Counted from the first letter of the stretch, positions 1 through 11,105 are shown. The stretch: 64,000 bases of DNA from Lyophyllum atratum (GCA_014905825.1 JACGCN010000063.1:62001-126000); one strand, 5' to 3'. The notes: generated from the letters alone by a model not told the origin. A program made the numbers and translations.

Positions 1-1082
1 GGTCGTGAATTCGCTAGCTCAGAAGGAGGGAGATGCCGAATAAGTAGTGGGCTGGGATATATTGAGGGACTTGGGAGATTGGGATGGCGAGTTTTGTCTG
101 CTAGTGGCGAGGGCGGCAGTCGTCTCGGCTCTCGAAAGTCCGTGCCTTTGTGTTCTCTGCTGGCACGATCTGTATCCAAACCAAGTCTGGATTGGCTGGG
201 AGAGGGAGGATATGCATCAGCACTTCTTCTCCAGCTTGTTGCTACTTCAGAAGACCTTTGAGAGGTAATAATGTCATCCTCAAACCTCGACGGATTGCTT
301 CGTCTTGAGGGACTACTATAATGATGCTTGGGAACCGTAATCGAACTCTGCGCCAAGGAATTCTGCCTCGACGCAGGGCTGCCGGCCTTGTGATCGCGGT
401 CATTGTTAAAGCCAGTAGTGCCTATGTTGAGGAGTTTAACTCCCTTGACAAGACGTCAAAAGCCATTACACTTACCCTCACTGCGGGCTTGTTGATGCTT
501 GGTGTCTAGAATATCCAATTTCCAATCAAGGACGACAGAGGCTGGCAATTCGAAGCCCCCGCGGGTAGGAGTTGCAGATGGAATAACAAGCACGACATGG
601 TATCCTCTGAGACGCAATAACGAAACCGCATATGTGAAGGTAGGGTTACCTGACATCAGCATTACCGTTGCAGGGGCTGGAATGTCGACGGCAAAGATAA
701 GCATATCTGAATTGTACTTGCTCAGAACGCTGAAGGTCCATGTTTTCTACGCGTGCTAAATGTGACTGACCTGCGGATAACTTCGTCGAGAGGTTAGACT
801 CAGTCATGCTACACTGAATCAATAGGACTCCGCGCCGCTCTAGTTGAGATTGAATAACTGGCGAGGGACTTGTTGGTTCTTGAGTGGTTTGCATGTATAA
901 ATTGAACACTGTAACGCTGCCGTAAGAGGTGGCCACGCCCAGAATGCTGTCGACCGCCTCGTATCCTGTTGTCGATTGTTCTGGGAGCGGGCATGTTTCT
1001 ATACACATTTAGTGGGTAAGAAATGTAAAAGTGAGCCACTGCGCTGACCGAAATCCCAGAAGACGGCGACCCGCTGAGCCAT
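1..1082 (-). CDS. NYN-domain protein, copy D (3' part beyond the window; degenerate catalytic motifs)
   Basis: Exons read as 1082-1049, 998-771, 706-476 and 421 to the window edge, all in phase (introns 49, 64 and 54 nt). Residues 1-11 carry the NYN opening strand (VAVFWDFE), followed by a helix ending in TGYEAV as in copies A and B. The acidic motifs that bind metal in NYN/PIN RNases have changed: the A/B motif GRKDVADK reads ESNLSTK here, and SGDRDF reads SGNPTF. The last visible exon is Ser/Pro/Arg-rich and stays open for about 140 codons to the edge, so the gene is not simply broken. It is the first of four tandem paralogues. I infer a diverged, probably inactive nuclease or RNA-binding pseudoenzyme. 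The C-terminal domain lies outside the window. Confidence 0.7.
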
Positions 1083-3215
1083 TATATGCGGTTGTCAAGC
1101 GAAAGCTCACTGGCAAGGATGAATAAGAATGTAGCCAAATTACTACATGAACAGATAGATGGGTGATTATGCTCTCGAGATGTCCGCAGGACAAGTGAAC
1201 TACATGTATACCTGCATTTGTCGCTTGATAAACTGCCATTGTTGAACACGAGGCTGGTAACTGTGTGGCATTGCCACCAATTGAACGACGAATGACTCTT
1301 GATGACTCGATTGATGAGAAGAGTCTACATCGGAGTAAGTACAAAGGGACATGGCACAGCTTTTCGATAGTGATAGATGTTTCATAATTTTCCACGTTTG
1401 GCAATTGCAGGTGGCAAGGACAAGGTCGACGAATCTGCCAGCAGTTGAGGCACAAGGCGGTGTCTAACTGTTCTTCGCATTATACCATTCGGGGCGCAGT
1501 CTTATCCATGCACCTCCTTCCTTCCCGCCCAATTCGATGATACCCAGCTTTTCTGCAATGGCGACGTATTGTCCAAACCTCTCAGCACCTGCTCGTCTAT
1601 ACAGTGTATTATCTTGAGTCACGAGCTCCAGCGCGATGCCTGAGCGGAAAGGGCGAGCAAAGCCTTTCGATAAATGAAATTCAAGACGCTGGACCAAAAG
1701 TTTGAAGATAGGAGGAACCACTTTAGGGTCGGTGTATAGCACGGAAGAGGCAGTGGGTGCATTGGGGACTATCTTTGTTTCCGAGGGATTGATTGATGTT
1801 GATGGAGTTGAACCGTGAGTGGGAGGTAGGTGAGCTTGGGAGGGAGAATACGAAGATTTGTTCATGGGCGGCGATTGGAGACCTGTGTTTGAAGTCATTG
1901 GCCTGGTCACCGGATTAGCAACAGGCTTTTGAACCGTTCGTGGATCAGGATTCGGGAAGGACTGCGGGGGTATATGAGGGGAGTCCGGAGGAAAAGGTTC
2001 TTGGGGAGTGAAGACATCATTTATTTGCGTAACACCGATAGGTTTATTCACTACTGTTGGCGTTCGGGAGGTATCATCCACGTACAAGAGCGCCGGGGCA
2101 GACTCTGTTCTAGAGGGAGACCTGACTACAGGTATAGAATCCATGTCCTCGTCTTGGTATGAGAAGGGTGTTCGTATAGGAGCATGGGATTGCGTATCTC
2201 TTGGAGAGTCTTCCATTGCATCTGTCTTTATATCTGTGCTAAAGTTTCTGAATCTCCGGGCACTGCTTCCTCTGTTGCGCAGATGGTCCATTATATCGAC
2301 ATCGCATTCCTCCTCGACGTCGTACCTATTACCGAAGGACTGATAGGCTGCATGGCTCCTTCCCACAGATCGTTCTCTCTGGTGACGAAAGAGTGCAGTC
2401 CGGTGGTTCTCTAACCGCGATGGAGCAACAGTCCTTGGTGACAAATAATCGTCGATGACCTCAGCACCCAATACCTCAGTATTCCAGTCCAGGAAAATCG
2501 ATGCTTGGACCTTCAGGCTAGTGTGGACTCCAGCCAGAGATATTATCACAACTCTATATCGACGAAGGCGGAGGATTGACACTGCATAAGCAAAATCACG
2601 GTCTCCCGATATGAGAACGATAGTCGAGGGGGCGGGGTTATCAATGGCATACGCGAGCATGTCGACTGGGGAAAACCATGCAAGCTTAACATGTGGTCTT
2701 CAATGATGAAATGAACTGCAGACTTACCAAGCATCATTTTGTCCGCAACATCCTTGCGTCCATTGTGGGGGCAGTCCGTCAGGGAAACACCCGATGACTG
2801 AAGTTCTGAGCGAAGTACAAGGGATTTGGAGAATATGGCGGGATCAGATAGTTCAAGGTACGCTTTGAAGAGCTTAACCGCCCCAAAACTATGTGCGATG
2901 CAGCGTATTTTCTTCACAACCTCGTATCCTGTGAAGGAGGAAGACGTAGGGCAATTTTCTAGAAATACCCGATAATAAGCATCATGGACGATAACCATAC
3001 CAGTTTCGACGAACCGTAGTCCCAAAAAATGGCGACATCCTCGGAGCGCATTTCAACCGAAGGCAGGAGACCACCCTGACACCACCCCTCCTGTGAATGT
3101 CCTATAAGTAGGCTTCATGGGCGTCAATCTTGAACCTTGTTGCCAAGTTGGGTTGGATGCTCCGAGTCCGATGACCGAGGTAAACGGTCGATTGGCACGT
3201 GGTGGTGAACCACAT
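1056..3215. repeat. Direct duplication unit, copy 1 (D promoter plus gene A)
   Basis: This block, from the first codons of gene D through the D-A spacer, all of gene A and about 150 bp of its upstream DNA, recurs in the same orientation at about 3512-5615. The left border is sharp at 1060/3515, where similarity begins abruptly. Both coding and spacer DNA match, so this is segmental duplication rather than independent family similarity. Confidence 0.85.
1464..3051 (-). CDS. NYN-domain (PIN-like) ribonuclease with LOTUS-like C-terminal domain, copy A
   Basis: Exons 3051-3015, 2958-2728 and 2665-1464 give 489 residues. The N-terminal 170 residues are a complete NYN domain: VAIFWDYENCP at the start, then GRKDVADKMM, then VLISGDRDF, so the metal-binding acids are present. 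A Ser/Pro-rich linker of about 220 residues follows. The last 100 residues (FKLLVQRLEF, RPFRSGIALEL, ending GGAWIRLRPEW) resemble a LOTUS/OST-HTH winged helix; this part is tentative. NYN plus LOTUS is the layout of animal MARF1, which cleaves target RNAs. Start chosen because it sits directly before the conserved first strand. It is the near-twin of copy B: exon 2 differs at 6 of 64 aligned residues. A cytoplasmic RNA endonuclease role is inferred from family. Confidence 0.85.
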
Positions 3216-3284
3216 CGGTACTCATACTCTCGAGTAGATACCAGTGCCTGGCCCAGACCAGAGCTATTTAAACGTGAAGCATCC

Positions 3285-3544
3285 TCAGTGCGCGCCTAAA
3301 TCCGATAGATATCAGAATCCCAATTATTATGCAAATATCCCTTGAAGGCATTTCAAAAGAAACCTCAACCATGAGACAGTAGGAGGTGGAGGTAAGGCTG
3401 GGGAGATGGGTGTAGGCATGAACAGAGGGTTAGACGTGCTTGCAGGTTCTTCGAATGCCTTGGGAGCAGTAATAGATAGATGCTGGGGTTGACCTGCAGT
3501 AGGGGCTGCCTCAGCGAAGACGGCGACTCGTTGAGCCATCATAT
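3285..3544 (-). pseudogene. Chimeric remnant: D-type 5' end fused to an internal piece of a C-type gene
   Basis: From 3544 downward the DNA matches the start of gene D (codons for MAQRVAVF). At about 3515 it switches to a segment of gene C exon 3 (compare 6705-6853; shared strings QPQHLS and FMPTPISP), in C's own reading frame. From about 3370 to 3285 it matches the 3' flank of C (5877-6086), while the intervening C sequence is deleted. A 71-codon open frame runs through the junction (3542-3327). It retains the D-type promoter copied at 3545-3878, so it may be transcribed, but it holds no complete domain. Confidence 0.75.
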
Positions 3545-5615
3545 GTGGTTGTCAGGCGGAAGTCCAGTAGCAAATATGAATAAGAATGTAGCCAAGGTAC
3601 TACATGAAGAGGTGGGTAGATGTTCTCTTGAAGAGATGTCCAAGAGATACATGTATACGTGCATTTGTCGCTTGATAAACTGCCATCGTCGAACACGAGG
3701 CTGGTAAATGAAAGACATTGCCACCAATTGAAGGACGAATGTCCCCTGATAACTCGAATGATGAGAAGAATTCACAAGGGTACATACAAAGGAACCACGA
3801 CACAGCTTTTCTACGTTTGGCGCAGGTAGGCAAGCCAAGGTCCACGAATCTACCAGCAGTTGAGGCGCAAGGGGTTGCCTAACTCATCTTCGAATTATAC
3901 CAGCCGGGACGCAGTGCTATCCATGCACCTCCTTCTTTCCCGCCCGATTGGAGGATACCCAACTTTTCTGCCAGGGCAACGTATTGTCCAAACCTCTCAA
4001 CACCCGCTTGTTTATACAAGGTATTCCCTTCAGTCCCGAGCTCCCTCGCAAGGCCTTGGCGTAAAGGGCGAGCATAACCTTTCGATAGATGAAATTCGAG
4101 TCGCTGGACCAAAAGTCTGAAGACAGGAGGAACCACTTTAGGCTCGGTGTATGGCACAGATGAGGCAGTGGGTGCATTGAGGACTGCCTTGATTTTCGAA
4201 AGACTGATCGACGCTGATGGTATTAAGCCGAGGATGGGAGGTAGCTGGGCTTGGGCAGGAGGGACCGAAGATCTCTTCGTGGCCGGTGATTTGAGGCCTG
4301 TGTCTGAAGTCATTGATGCGGTCACTGGATCGGCAACAAGGTTTGGAACCGTTGGTGGATCAGGTTTCGGGAAGGACCGCGCTGGTATATGAGGGGAGTT
4401 TGGAGGAAAAGGTTTTTGGGGAGTAAAGACACCATTTATTCGAGTAGTGCCAACAGCTTTATTCACTACTGTTGGTGTTCGGGAGGTATTCTCCGCGTAC
4501 GAGGCATCAGGAGCAGACTCTATTTCGGAGGGAGACCTGACTGTCGGTATAGAATCGATGTCCTTGTCTTGGTACGAGAAGGGTGTTCGTATGGGAGCAT
4601 AAGATTGCGTATCTGCTGAACAGTCTCCCATTGCATCTCTCTTTATATCTGTGGTGAAGTTTCTGGATCTTTGGACACTGCTTGTTCTGTCGCGTAGATG
4701 GTCCATTATATCGTCATCGGATTCGTCCTCGACGTCGTACCGACTACCCCAAGACGGATGGGCAAGATGGCTTCTCCCCATAGATAATTCTCTCTGGTAA
4801 CGAGAGAGTGGAGCCTGGTTCTCTAGCCGTGATAGAGCACTAGTCCTTAGTGACAGATAATCTTCGATGACCTCGGCACCCAACACCTCAGTATTCCAGT
4901 CCAAAAAAATCGATGCTTGGACCTTCAGGCTCGGGTGGACCCCGGGCAGAGATATTATCACGACTCGATATCGACGAAGGCGGAGGATTGACACTGCATA
5001 AGCGAAGTCACGGTCTCCCGATATGAGAACGATAGTTGAGGGGGCGGGGTTATCAATGGCATACGCGAGCATGTCGACTGGGGAAAAACATGCAAGCTTG
5101 ACATGTGGTCTTCAATGATGAACTGGAGACTTACCAAGCATCATTTTGTCTGCAACGTCCTTACGTCCATTATGGGGGCAGTCCGTCAGGGAAACACCCG
5201 ATGACTGAAGTTCCGAGCGAAGTACAAGCGATTTGGAGTATATGGCGGGATCAGATAGTTCAAGGTACGCCTTGAAGAGCTTAATCGTCCCGAAATTATG
5301 TGCGATACAGCGTACTTTTCTCACAACCTCGTATCCGGTGAAGGAAGAAGACGTAGGGCAGTTTTCTAGAATTCCCGACGATAAGCATTATGGACGGTCA
5401 ATCATGCCAGTTTTTGACGAACCGTAGTCCCAAAAGATGGCGACATCCTCGGAGCGCATTCCGACCCCAAATACAGGAGACTACCCTGAGACTGGCCCTC
5501 CTGTTAATGTCGTATAAGTAGGCTTCATGGCTTCTGGCCAAGTTGGGTTGGATCAATGGATGCTTCCGAGGTGTATTAACTAGATGGTCGGTTGGCACGT
5601 GATGGCTAAACACAC
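3512..5615. repeat. Direct duplication unit, copy 2 (D-type promoter plus gene B)
   Basis: Partner of the block at 1056-3215. It contains a copy of the D-A spacer (3545-3878), gene B and upstream DNA as far as the shared GGTTGGCACGTG element near 5590. Small indels and scattered substitutions show that some time has passed since duplication. Confidence 0.85.
3879..5459 (-). CDS. NYN-domain (PIN-like) ribonuclease with LOTUS-like C-terminal domain, copy B
   Basis: Exons 5459-5423, 5365-5135 and 5077-3879 give 488 residues, with introns at exactly the same places as in copy A. The NYN motifs are intact (VAIFWDYENCP, GRKDVADKMM, SGDRDF). The linker differs more from A than the domains do, as expected if selection keeps the two ends. 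The C-terminal winged-helix-like domain closes with GGAWIALRPGWYN. Product of the direct duplication of A. Both copies look functional by sequence, so dosage or a divided role is possible. Confidence 0.85.
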
Positions 5616-6125
5616 AGCGACTGGACTTTGTCACTCAGGTACGCCGTCCGAAGACTCGATGTCCTGGTTTGGTCCTGGTCCATGTTCATCGACAATCCAC
5701 TCACCATGATTAAGACCTATGCATCTCGGTTTACCTGGCAAGATCACCACCCCGACGCCGCCTATCCGATGCACCGACGTACTACAATATGTGCATCGTA
5801 TCATCTCTACTTCGAAGTTTGCACTGATATGCCAACTCGGAGCACCACTGTTGGTATCCAAAAAATTCAGGTCAGCACAGTGGGCGCCTAGATATAACAG
5901 ATACCACGATTCCAGTTGTTACGCAACTATCATTTGAAACCGACCAGAGCTCTGTTTTGGAGGACGACAGGGGACGCGTCATAGTCGAGCAGGAAATGGG
6001 TAGGATATTTAAAGGAGCATGGATAATTTACAGCAGGTAGCGACAAACCGAGCACTGGCCTTCCAAACAAAACCGTCACCATGAGAAGAGCCACTTTCAC
6101 CAACCACCGAGACCCGAGTTCGAGT
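5460..6125. other. Spacer between NYN genes B and C
   Basis: Up to about 5615 this is the promoter copy shared with gene A (3052-3215). From about 5877 to 6086 it is the 3' flank of gene C, which is also present at 3285-3370. The middle part holds a 76-codon minus-strand open frame (5861-5631) with no recognisable domain. Confidence 0.5.
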
Positions 6126-7876
6126 TCAATTTGAAGCAGGGAACGTCGTAGAGCTAGACCATTCTGGACATAAGGCGATCCACTGGTCATCCCCATACCC
6201 CCCGGTCTCCACAATGCCAGCCTTGGTAGCCAACTTTATATAGGCTGCGAAATTGATCACCTCGGCCTGTGTGTACAGCCCCTTGTGCTTAGCGAGTTCA
6301 TTTCCGAGGATGGACCGTGGAACTTCTCTCGAGCCTTCAGACCTGGCGCAAGCCTCCAGTATCGTGATTAGCATTCTGAAATGGGAGGCTATCCGAGCCG
6401 TATTTGGTGTGTTTTTCGGCGGTGTATTGTTTTTCTTTGGTGTAGCCACTTTCGTTTTCGGTAATAAAATCACCTTCACTCCGGCCTTTGCTACTCCTGG
6501 AGCCGGGGGAGCAGTATGCGTGCCGGACAGTTGAAAGGGTGGCGTAGGTGCAACTGGCGCTGGGCTAGCCGGACGCAGAGTCGATGTTGGTGCTGGGGTG
6601 AGAGCTGACCCGAAAAAACTTGTTCTCTCCGGCAATTTCTGTATGACTGTTGGAGGGGTAGGCACGGGTGCAGCTGTAGCAGGGGTGGGCGCCGTGGCAG
6701 CAGGAGGTGGAGGTAAAGGCGGGGAAATGGGTGTAGGCATAGGCAGAGGGTAAAACGTGGTTGAAGGCGCTTCCAATTCCTTTGAAGCAGTGCTAGATAG
6801 ATGCTGGGGTTGACTTGCAGAAGGAGCCTCAGCATCGGTTGCAGTAGGAGCCTCAGCATCGATAAACGGAAAGCCTTTGGGCAAGGTCGGCTTGCTGGTA
6901 CTCTGGAACAGAGTATCGCCATCGGTTATGAACGTTGCTTTAGATGATGCTCGCTCGAGAGCGGGTGGAGTCGGAGGGGACGACTTCGCAGACCGAAAGG
7001 AAGCGGGTGGCGAGTAAGGCTTTGAAGGCGTCTTTGAGGATGCGTGCCTCCACGACATCGGCTCATTAGGAGAGGCATACCTGATAGAAGCCCTCTCGTC
7101 CAAAATGCCGTTGACACGGGCAGAGCTTGTGTATCCGCCAGGGTAGGTATCGTAACGAGGACCGTAGACAAAGTCGTCTTCGTCATCATCCTCGTTAAGA
7201 TTGTTTTTCGAGGTTGACGGCGTGAACGCCCTACTTGCTGTTGAACTTGCCCTTCGTCGAGAGGTTGACGGTGGTTGGGGCTTTGGGGCGGGATCTTGCT
7301 CTAATGGGGTATTCTCGCCTAAGACTTGAGTGTTCCAATCTAAATGCACAGAAGCTTGTGACAATAGGCTGTTGTGGGCGGTCGAAGGACACGCCACCAC
7401 GACCCGGTATCTTCGGAGGCGAAGTATTGACACGGCATAGGCATAGTCGCGATCACCTGATATCAAGATAATAGTAGCAGGAGTTGGGTGGTCAATGCCA
7501 AATGCCACCATATCAGCTATGTGGGTACATTGAGTGGTGGATTTCAAATCGGGTCCAAGTACGACTAACCAATCAACATCTTGTCAGCGACATCTTTCCT
7601 GCCATTGTGAGGACAATCCGTCAGTGATATTCCAGATGCCTGGAGCTCGGATCGAAGGTTCGACGAAGTCAGTAACGAGACCTCGAGGTATGCCTTGAAC
7701 AGAATCACAGGTCCATAAACTTGGGCCAGGGAACGGATGTTCTCGACGAGTTCGTATCCAGATATGTTTTGGCCGGGTGGAAGATTTTCTGAGGATCAAT
7801 CAGAAACCTAATCCCGGAGGAGTGAAAGCCACAAACCGAAGTCCCAGAATATCGCAACACTCTCAGATTTTTGCAT
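6126..7876 (-). CDS. NYN-domain (PIN-like) ribonuclease, copy C (long Pro/Ala-rich linker)
   Basis: Exons 7876-7837, 7788-7570 and 7516-6126 give 549 residues. The NYN domain is complete (VAIFWDFENLP, GRKDVADKM, SGDRDYAYAV). The linker is longer than in A and B and strongly Pro/Ala/Thr-rich with short near-repeats (PTATDAEAPSA); one of these is where the C-type DNA breaks off in the scar at 3515. The last 90 residues (FRMLITILEA, RSILGNELAK, GYGDDQWIALCPEW) again look like a LOTUS-type winged helix. This is the most diverged intact copy and probably the oldest lineage with D. RNA cleavage is inferred from family. Confidence 0.85.
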
Positions 7877-8378
7877 CGAGAACAAGACAATGCGTCTGGA
7901 AAACGCTCGATACCATCCTTAAAAGAAGATCGGTGTGATCTAGCTTCGAGAAGCGACCAACATGTGCTAGTAAGGGCCGCTCTGCGTGTTGCAAGCTCCT
8001 TGTCAAGTCGTTGACTTAACACACAGAAAACATGTGGCCAGGAGCGAGCGACGAACGACGACTAGAAGCACAACGGAATAGAAAACCACGTTTTGCATAA
8101 GCTGCTCCTGAGGCTCGGAAAAGAGCCTTCTATCCGGTATGTACTCAATTGGGAGGTGTGCAGAGGTGTGCCCATATCTTGTGCCACACGATTCCATGTC
8201 GACCCCGCTGTGCATGGCAGATGATGATTTATTGGGAATACAAGGGTGAAACATGGCCCTGCGAGCATGCATTACTGGTGCGCATCAACGCGTGTCCAGG
8301 GATCGCAGTGACTGTAATGTAACAACTTCCGGGGGCAAAAACCATGCCAGAACAGTGCGTCGGAATGAAAGAATCCAT
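7877..8378. other. Spacer upstream of NYN gene C
   Basis: Contains the promoter side of gene C and the 3' end of the next minus-strand gene. I see no further gene, repeat or RNA in it. Confidence 0.4.
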
Positions 8379-8756
8379 TTATTGTATCTTTTTGCCGAGT
8401 CTAGCGAGATGGTAATTAATAGCGGGTTTATGCTGTTTTTTCGGAAGCGGCTATGAAATAGAGAGAAGTCCGATCAGAAACAGACGACACATGACTAGGC
8501 GACTAGCTGCGAGGCGTACCGTTGTGCGCATGCATTGAAAGAGAGCCTGCGCGGATTCCTGGCACAAGCCTGTTGATGCTAGGTCGTTTGTCGCAGCCCA
8601 ACAGCCCAGCATCGCAGCCAACTGTGTACCGCACATGTTATGCGTTGCATCTGTCATTGTTTTACCGAGGTTGAGACTGTCGTTCTACAATGTTTGGAAC
8701 AGAAAAGACGGACTTTTACGTGGTCGGACTTTGAGGTTCTTGATGTGAATGGTCAT
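8379..8756 (-). CDS. MRP10: Mitochondrial small-subunit ribosomal protein mS37 (MRP10), twin CX9C
   Basis: Exons 8756-8714, 8650-8520 and 8450-8379 give 81 residues. The protein opens with MTIHIKNLKVRPRK, has two CX9C motifs (CGTQLAAMLGC and CQESAQALFQC) forming the CHCH fold, and ends with the family tail INYHLARLGKKIQ. Length and ends fit fungal Mrp10. It is imported into the mitochondrial intermembrane/matrix route and sits in the small mitoribosomal subunit. The first intron (63 nt) is the least certain: the acceptor was chosen because it joins the basic N-terminus to the first Cys motif in frame. Divergent to the E2 gene. Confidence 0.85.
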
Positions 8757-9015
8757 CGTTGGCGAGGACGACAGCCCGAGGCGGGTCGGTCAAGAGCAAG
8801 AAAAACGACCTCGACGTCGAGTCTGACAGCGACGGAAGTTCGGCAAAATTGACAAGTTTCGTGGCACGTGATATTTCTTCCACGTCAATAGTTTGGCCTT
8901 GCTTACCCAGGGCCCAGTCAGGTATCCCTTGAGCTGATACTACCCACTCCTTCGCGTTTCTTATAGGACCTGGTAAACTCATACAGGATCCATCCAGGCA
9001 CTGCAAGTATTCCAA
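8757..9015. promoter_or_regulatory. Bidirectional promoter region, MRP10 / UBC6-like E2
   Basis: The two start codons face away from each other 259 bp apart, so both promoters must lie here. No TATA box is obvious. Confidence 0.5.
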
Positions 9016-10288
9016 ATGGCTGCCAAGTCTCTGAACAAGAACAACTCTGGTAAGTGCCTTGAACGGTTCACCTCACCAGTGGGGCCAGCGTCGATCATGT
9101 TCTCTAGCGGTCAAACGAATAATGCAGGAGGCGAAGGAACTTGCGAATGACCCCAGCACTGATTACTCTGCGGCGCCATTAGAGGTGCGAAGCCTCTCGA
9201 TATGCTTCTGCTTCATGAGCTTATTCATCGGCCGCTTATCTCTAAGGACGATATTTTCGTAAGTGGCTACAAAATGGACTCAATTTGCAATCAGCGGCTC
9301 AACCGAACCAAAGGAGTGGCATTGTACGCTGCGGGGGCCCGCCGGGACCGACTTTGAAGGAGGACTATACCATTTCCGCATCCTCCTACCGGCCGAATAT
9401 CCGTTCCGTCCCCCGTCGCTCATGATGCTTACGCCAAATGGGAGATTTGAACTCAATACGAAGGTGAATAGCTGCTACGTCGGGAAATTATCTCTAAGCC
9501 TAACCATATATCCTGTTAGATATGCATCAGCTTCACCAGCTGTAAGCATGACTTGCAATTCATTACTGGAGAGCGTCGCTAATCCGAGTCTTCAGACCAC
9601 GAGGAACTATGGCAGCCTGCATGGGGCGTTAGAACAGGTATAGGTCGTTTTTGTTGGATTGCGGTCCCGATGCTGACCTGAACCCCAGCTATTATTGGAC
9701 TCCAGGGCTTCTTTCCGCTCAAGGGACAGAACGCAGTGGGCATTGGGTCGATTGAATATCCTTCGGGAGAGCGGAAACGACTGGCAGCTCTGTAGGCAAT
9801 TCAGTCTCTAATTTTGGATCAAGAAATACTCATCGTAATATTCAAGATCACGAGAATGGGTTTGTCCACATTGCAATGAATCTAATTTGGCCCTCCTCCC
9901 AGATCCTCCTGCCACAGCTGAAGGTACGGCGGCATCCGGCGCAGCCATATCAGGATTTCTATCACCGGGCCACACACTTTCGGAGAGGTCAGAGGAGGCA
10001 CCTCCCGCTCACAGTCCGGCGGATGTTACCCCTGACCCCGAAATAGCAACCATGCACAGCATCGAGACTCTGTTGCCTTCAGGCGCAAGTACTGCTGCGG
10101 GGCCCATCCATGCACGTCCACCTTCATTCCTTACACGGCCTGCACTAGAAACGCCGGACGTTCCAGCAGCACCCGTCGCCTCAGAAGTACGACGGAGGAC
10201 ACGGAAACCTCCTCTGCTTCTCGTCGACGGTGCGATCTGTGTACTGTTTGTGATCGCGTTAGCGATAATATGCCGTAGGATGATTTGA
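9016..10288 (+). CDS. Tail-anchored ubiquitin-conjugating enzyme E2 (UBC6/UBE2J family)
   Basis: Exons 9016-9049, 9108-9184, 9247-9258, 9314-9463, 9520-9541, 9596-9637, 9689-9791 and 9847-10288 give 293 residues. The UBC fold carries WHCTLRGPAGTDFEGG, YPFRPPSLMMLTPNGRF and the UBC6-type active-site stretch NTKICISFTSYHEELWQP with catalytic Cys. After a zinc-like PHCNESN stretch and a low-complexity linker, the protein ends in one membrane segment (ICVLFVIALAIIC) plus a few basic residues: a C-terminal tail anchor. This is the ER E2 of ER-associated degradation. The third exon is only 12 nt (residues DDIF). The fourth acceptor is weak but is supported by a CTCAAC branch site and the family motif. 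Confidence 0.93.
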
Positions 10289-10619
10289 GGTTTCTGGATT
10301 ATTGCATTTTCTTTCTCGTCGTTATCGGATTGTACTCAGATTAGTGTGTAAAATAGATTGTAGTAGTGAACAGAGGACCCCTTTTTCCGGAATCCGTGAT
10401 GAGCAGCCACTGAGAGTCCGACGGATATCGGCTCTGGAACATGCGAACAGCCGAGACGAGACATTGGACAAACCTGGAACAAACGTGACCAAGGTAGCCC
10501 GATCACCCTCAATTCACTTGGTCGTATAAAGAAAGCTGCCGGCGGCGCTCTCAGCTGCTGCTGTGCGTTGCCACCGCTCTCTACCTCGACCTATACGCAT
10601 ACGCATACGCTGTCCGTTC
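10289..10619. other. Spacer
   Basis: Holds the 3' end of the E2 gene and the promoter of the small gene that follows. No further gene seen. Confidence 0.4.
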
Positions 10620-11105
10620 ATGACGAATCCCGCTCCGGAGCGCAGACGTCTAAGCAACAGACAATCCCTACAACTTCCTCCCCAACCTCTCGACGCTCCC
10701 ATCCCACCCTCTCTTCTCCAATCCCACTACCTCAACTCACCCGAGAGCATATTTCAGCGCTCCGTCTCCGCATCCCATATCCCCAGCGAGGAAGACGAAC
10801 AGTGGTTGCAGGACACCGTACCCTTAGCACTCGACCCACAGGACAAAGAGAGCAAGAGAGGCAGAGCGCGCGCGTCTCCCCTGTCGACCCAGTCAACCTC
10901 GTCAGAATCCTCTGACAACTCCCGAAACTACTCCCCCAGAATGCAGAGCATGGCCCCCCGATCATCCTCCTCCCATGCTCCGTCTTCTCCGCCGCTCGTT
11001 CGTTGCCGGCGTCCGAGTCACCTAGCCCCGCAAGCCTGGTCTGGGCAGCCTCGAGTGCGTTCTGCACCGTGTATGGATGAGCGCGAGTACTTCGTCGAGC
11101 CTTAG
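10620..11105 (+). CDS. Hypothetical 161-residue Ser/Pro/Arg-rich protein
   Basis: Intron-free frame from the ATG at 10620. It begins MTNPAPERRRLSNRQSLQ and is rich in Ser, Pro and Arg throughout, with an acidic stretch (SEEDEQWLQD) near residue 60. No known domain, signal peptide or membrane segment. A disordered nuclear or regulatory protein is possible. Competing frames on both strands are open over part of the region, which lowers confidence. It is convergent with SF3A1, with about 330 bp between the stops. Confidence 0.5.
   Translation: MTNPAPERRRLSNRQSLQLPPQPLDAPIPPSLLQSHYLNSPESIFQRSVSASHIPSEEDEQWLQDTVPLALDPQDKESKRGRARASPLSTQSTSSESSDNSRNYSPRMQSMAPRSSSSHAPSSPPLVRCRRPSHLAPQAWSGQPRVRSAPCMDEREYFVEP

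Noticed and set aside
1083..1463. Minus-strand frames of up to 148 codons, also found at 3539-3845
   Set aside because: This is the duplicated spacer between gene A and gene D (and its copy before gene B). The two copies differ by frame-breaking changes, so it is promoter DNA, not coding.
5631..5861. 76-codon minus-strand frame in the B-C spacer
   Set aside because: No homologous frame is kept in the parallel spacer of gene A, and no splice or start context supports it.
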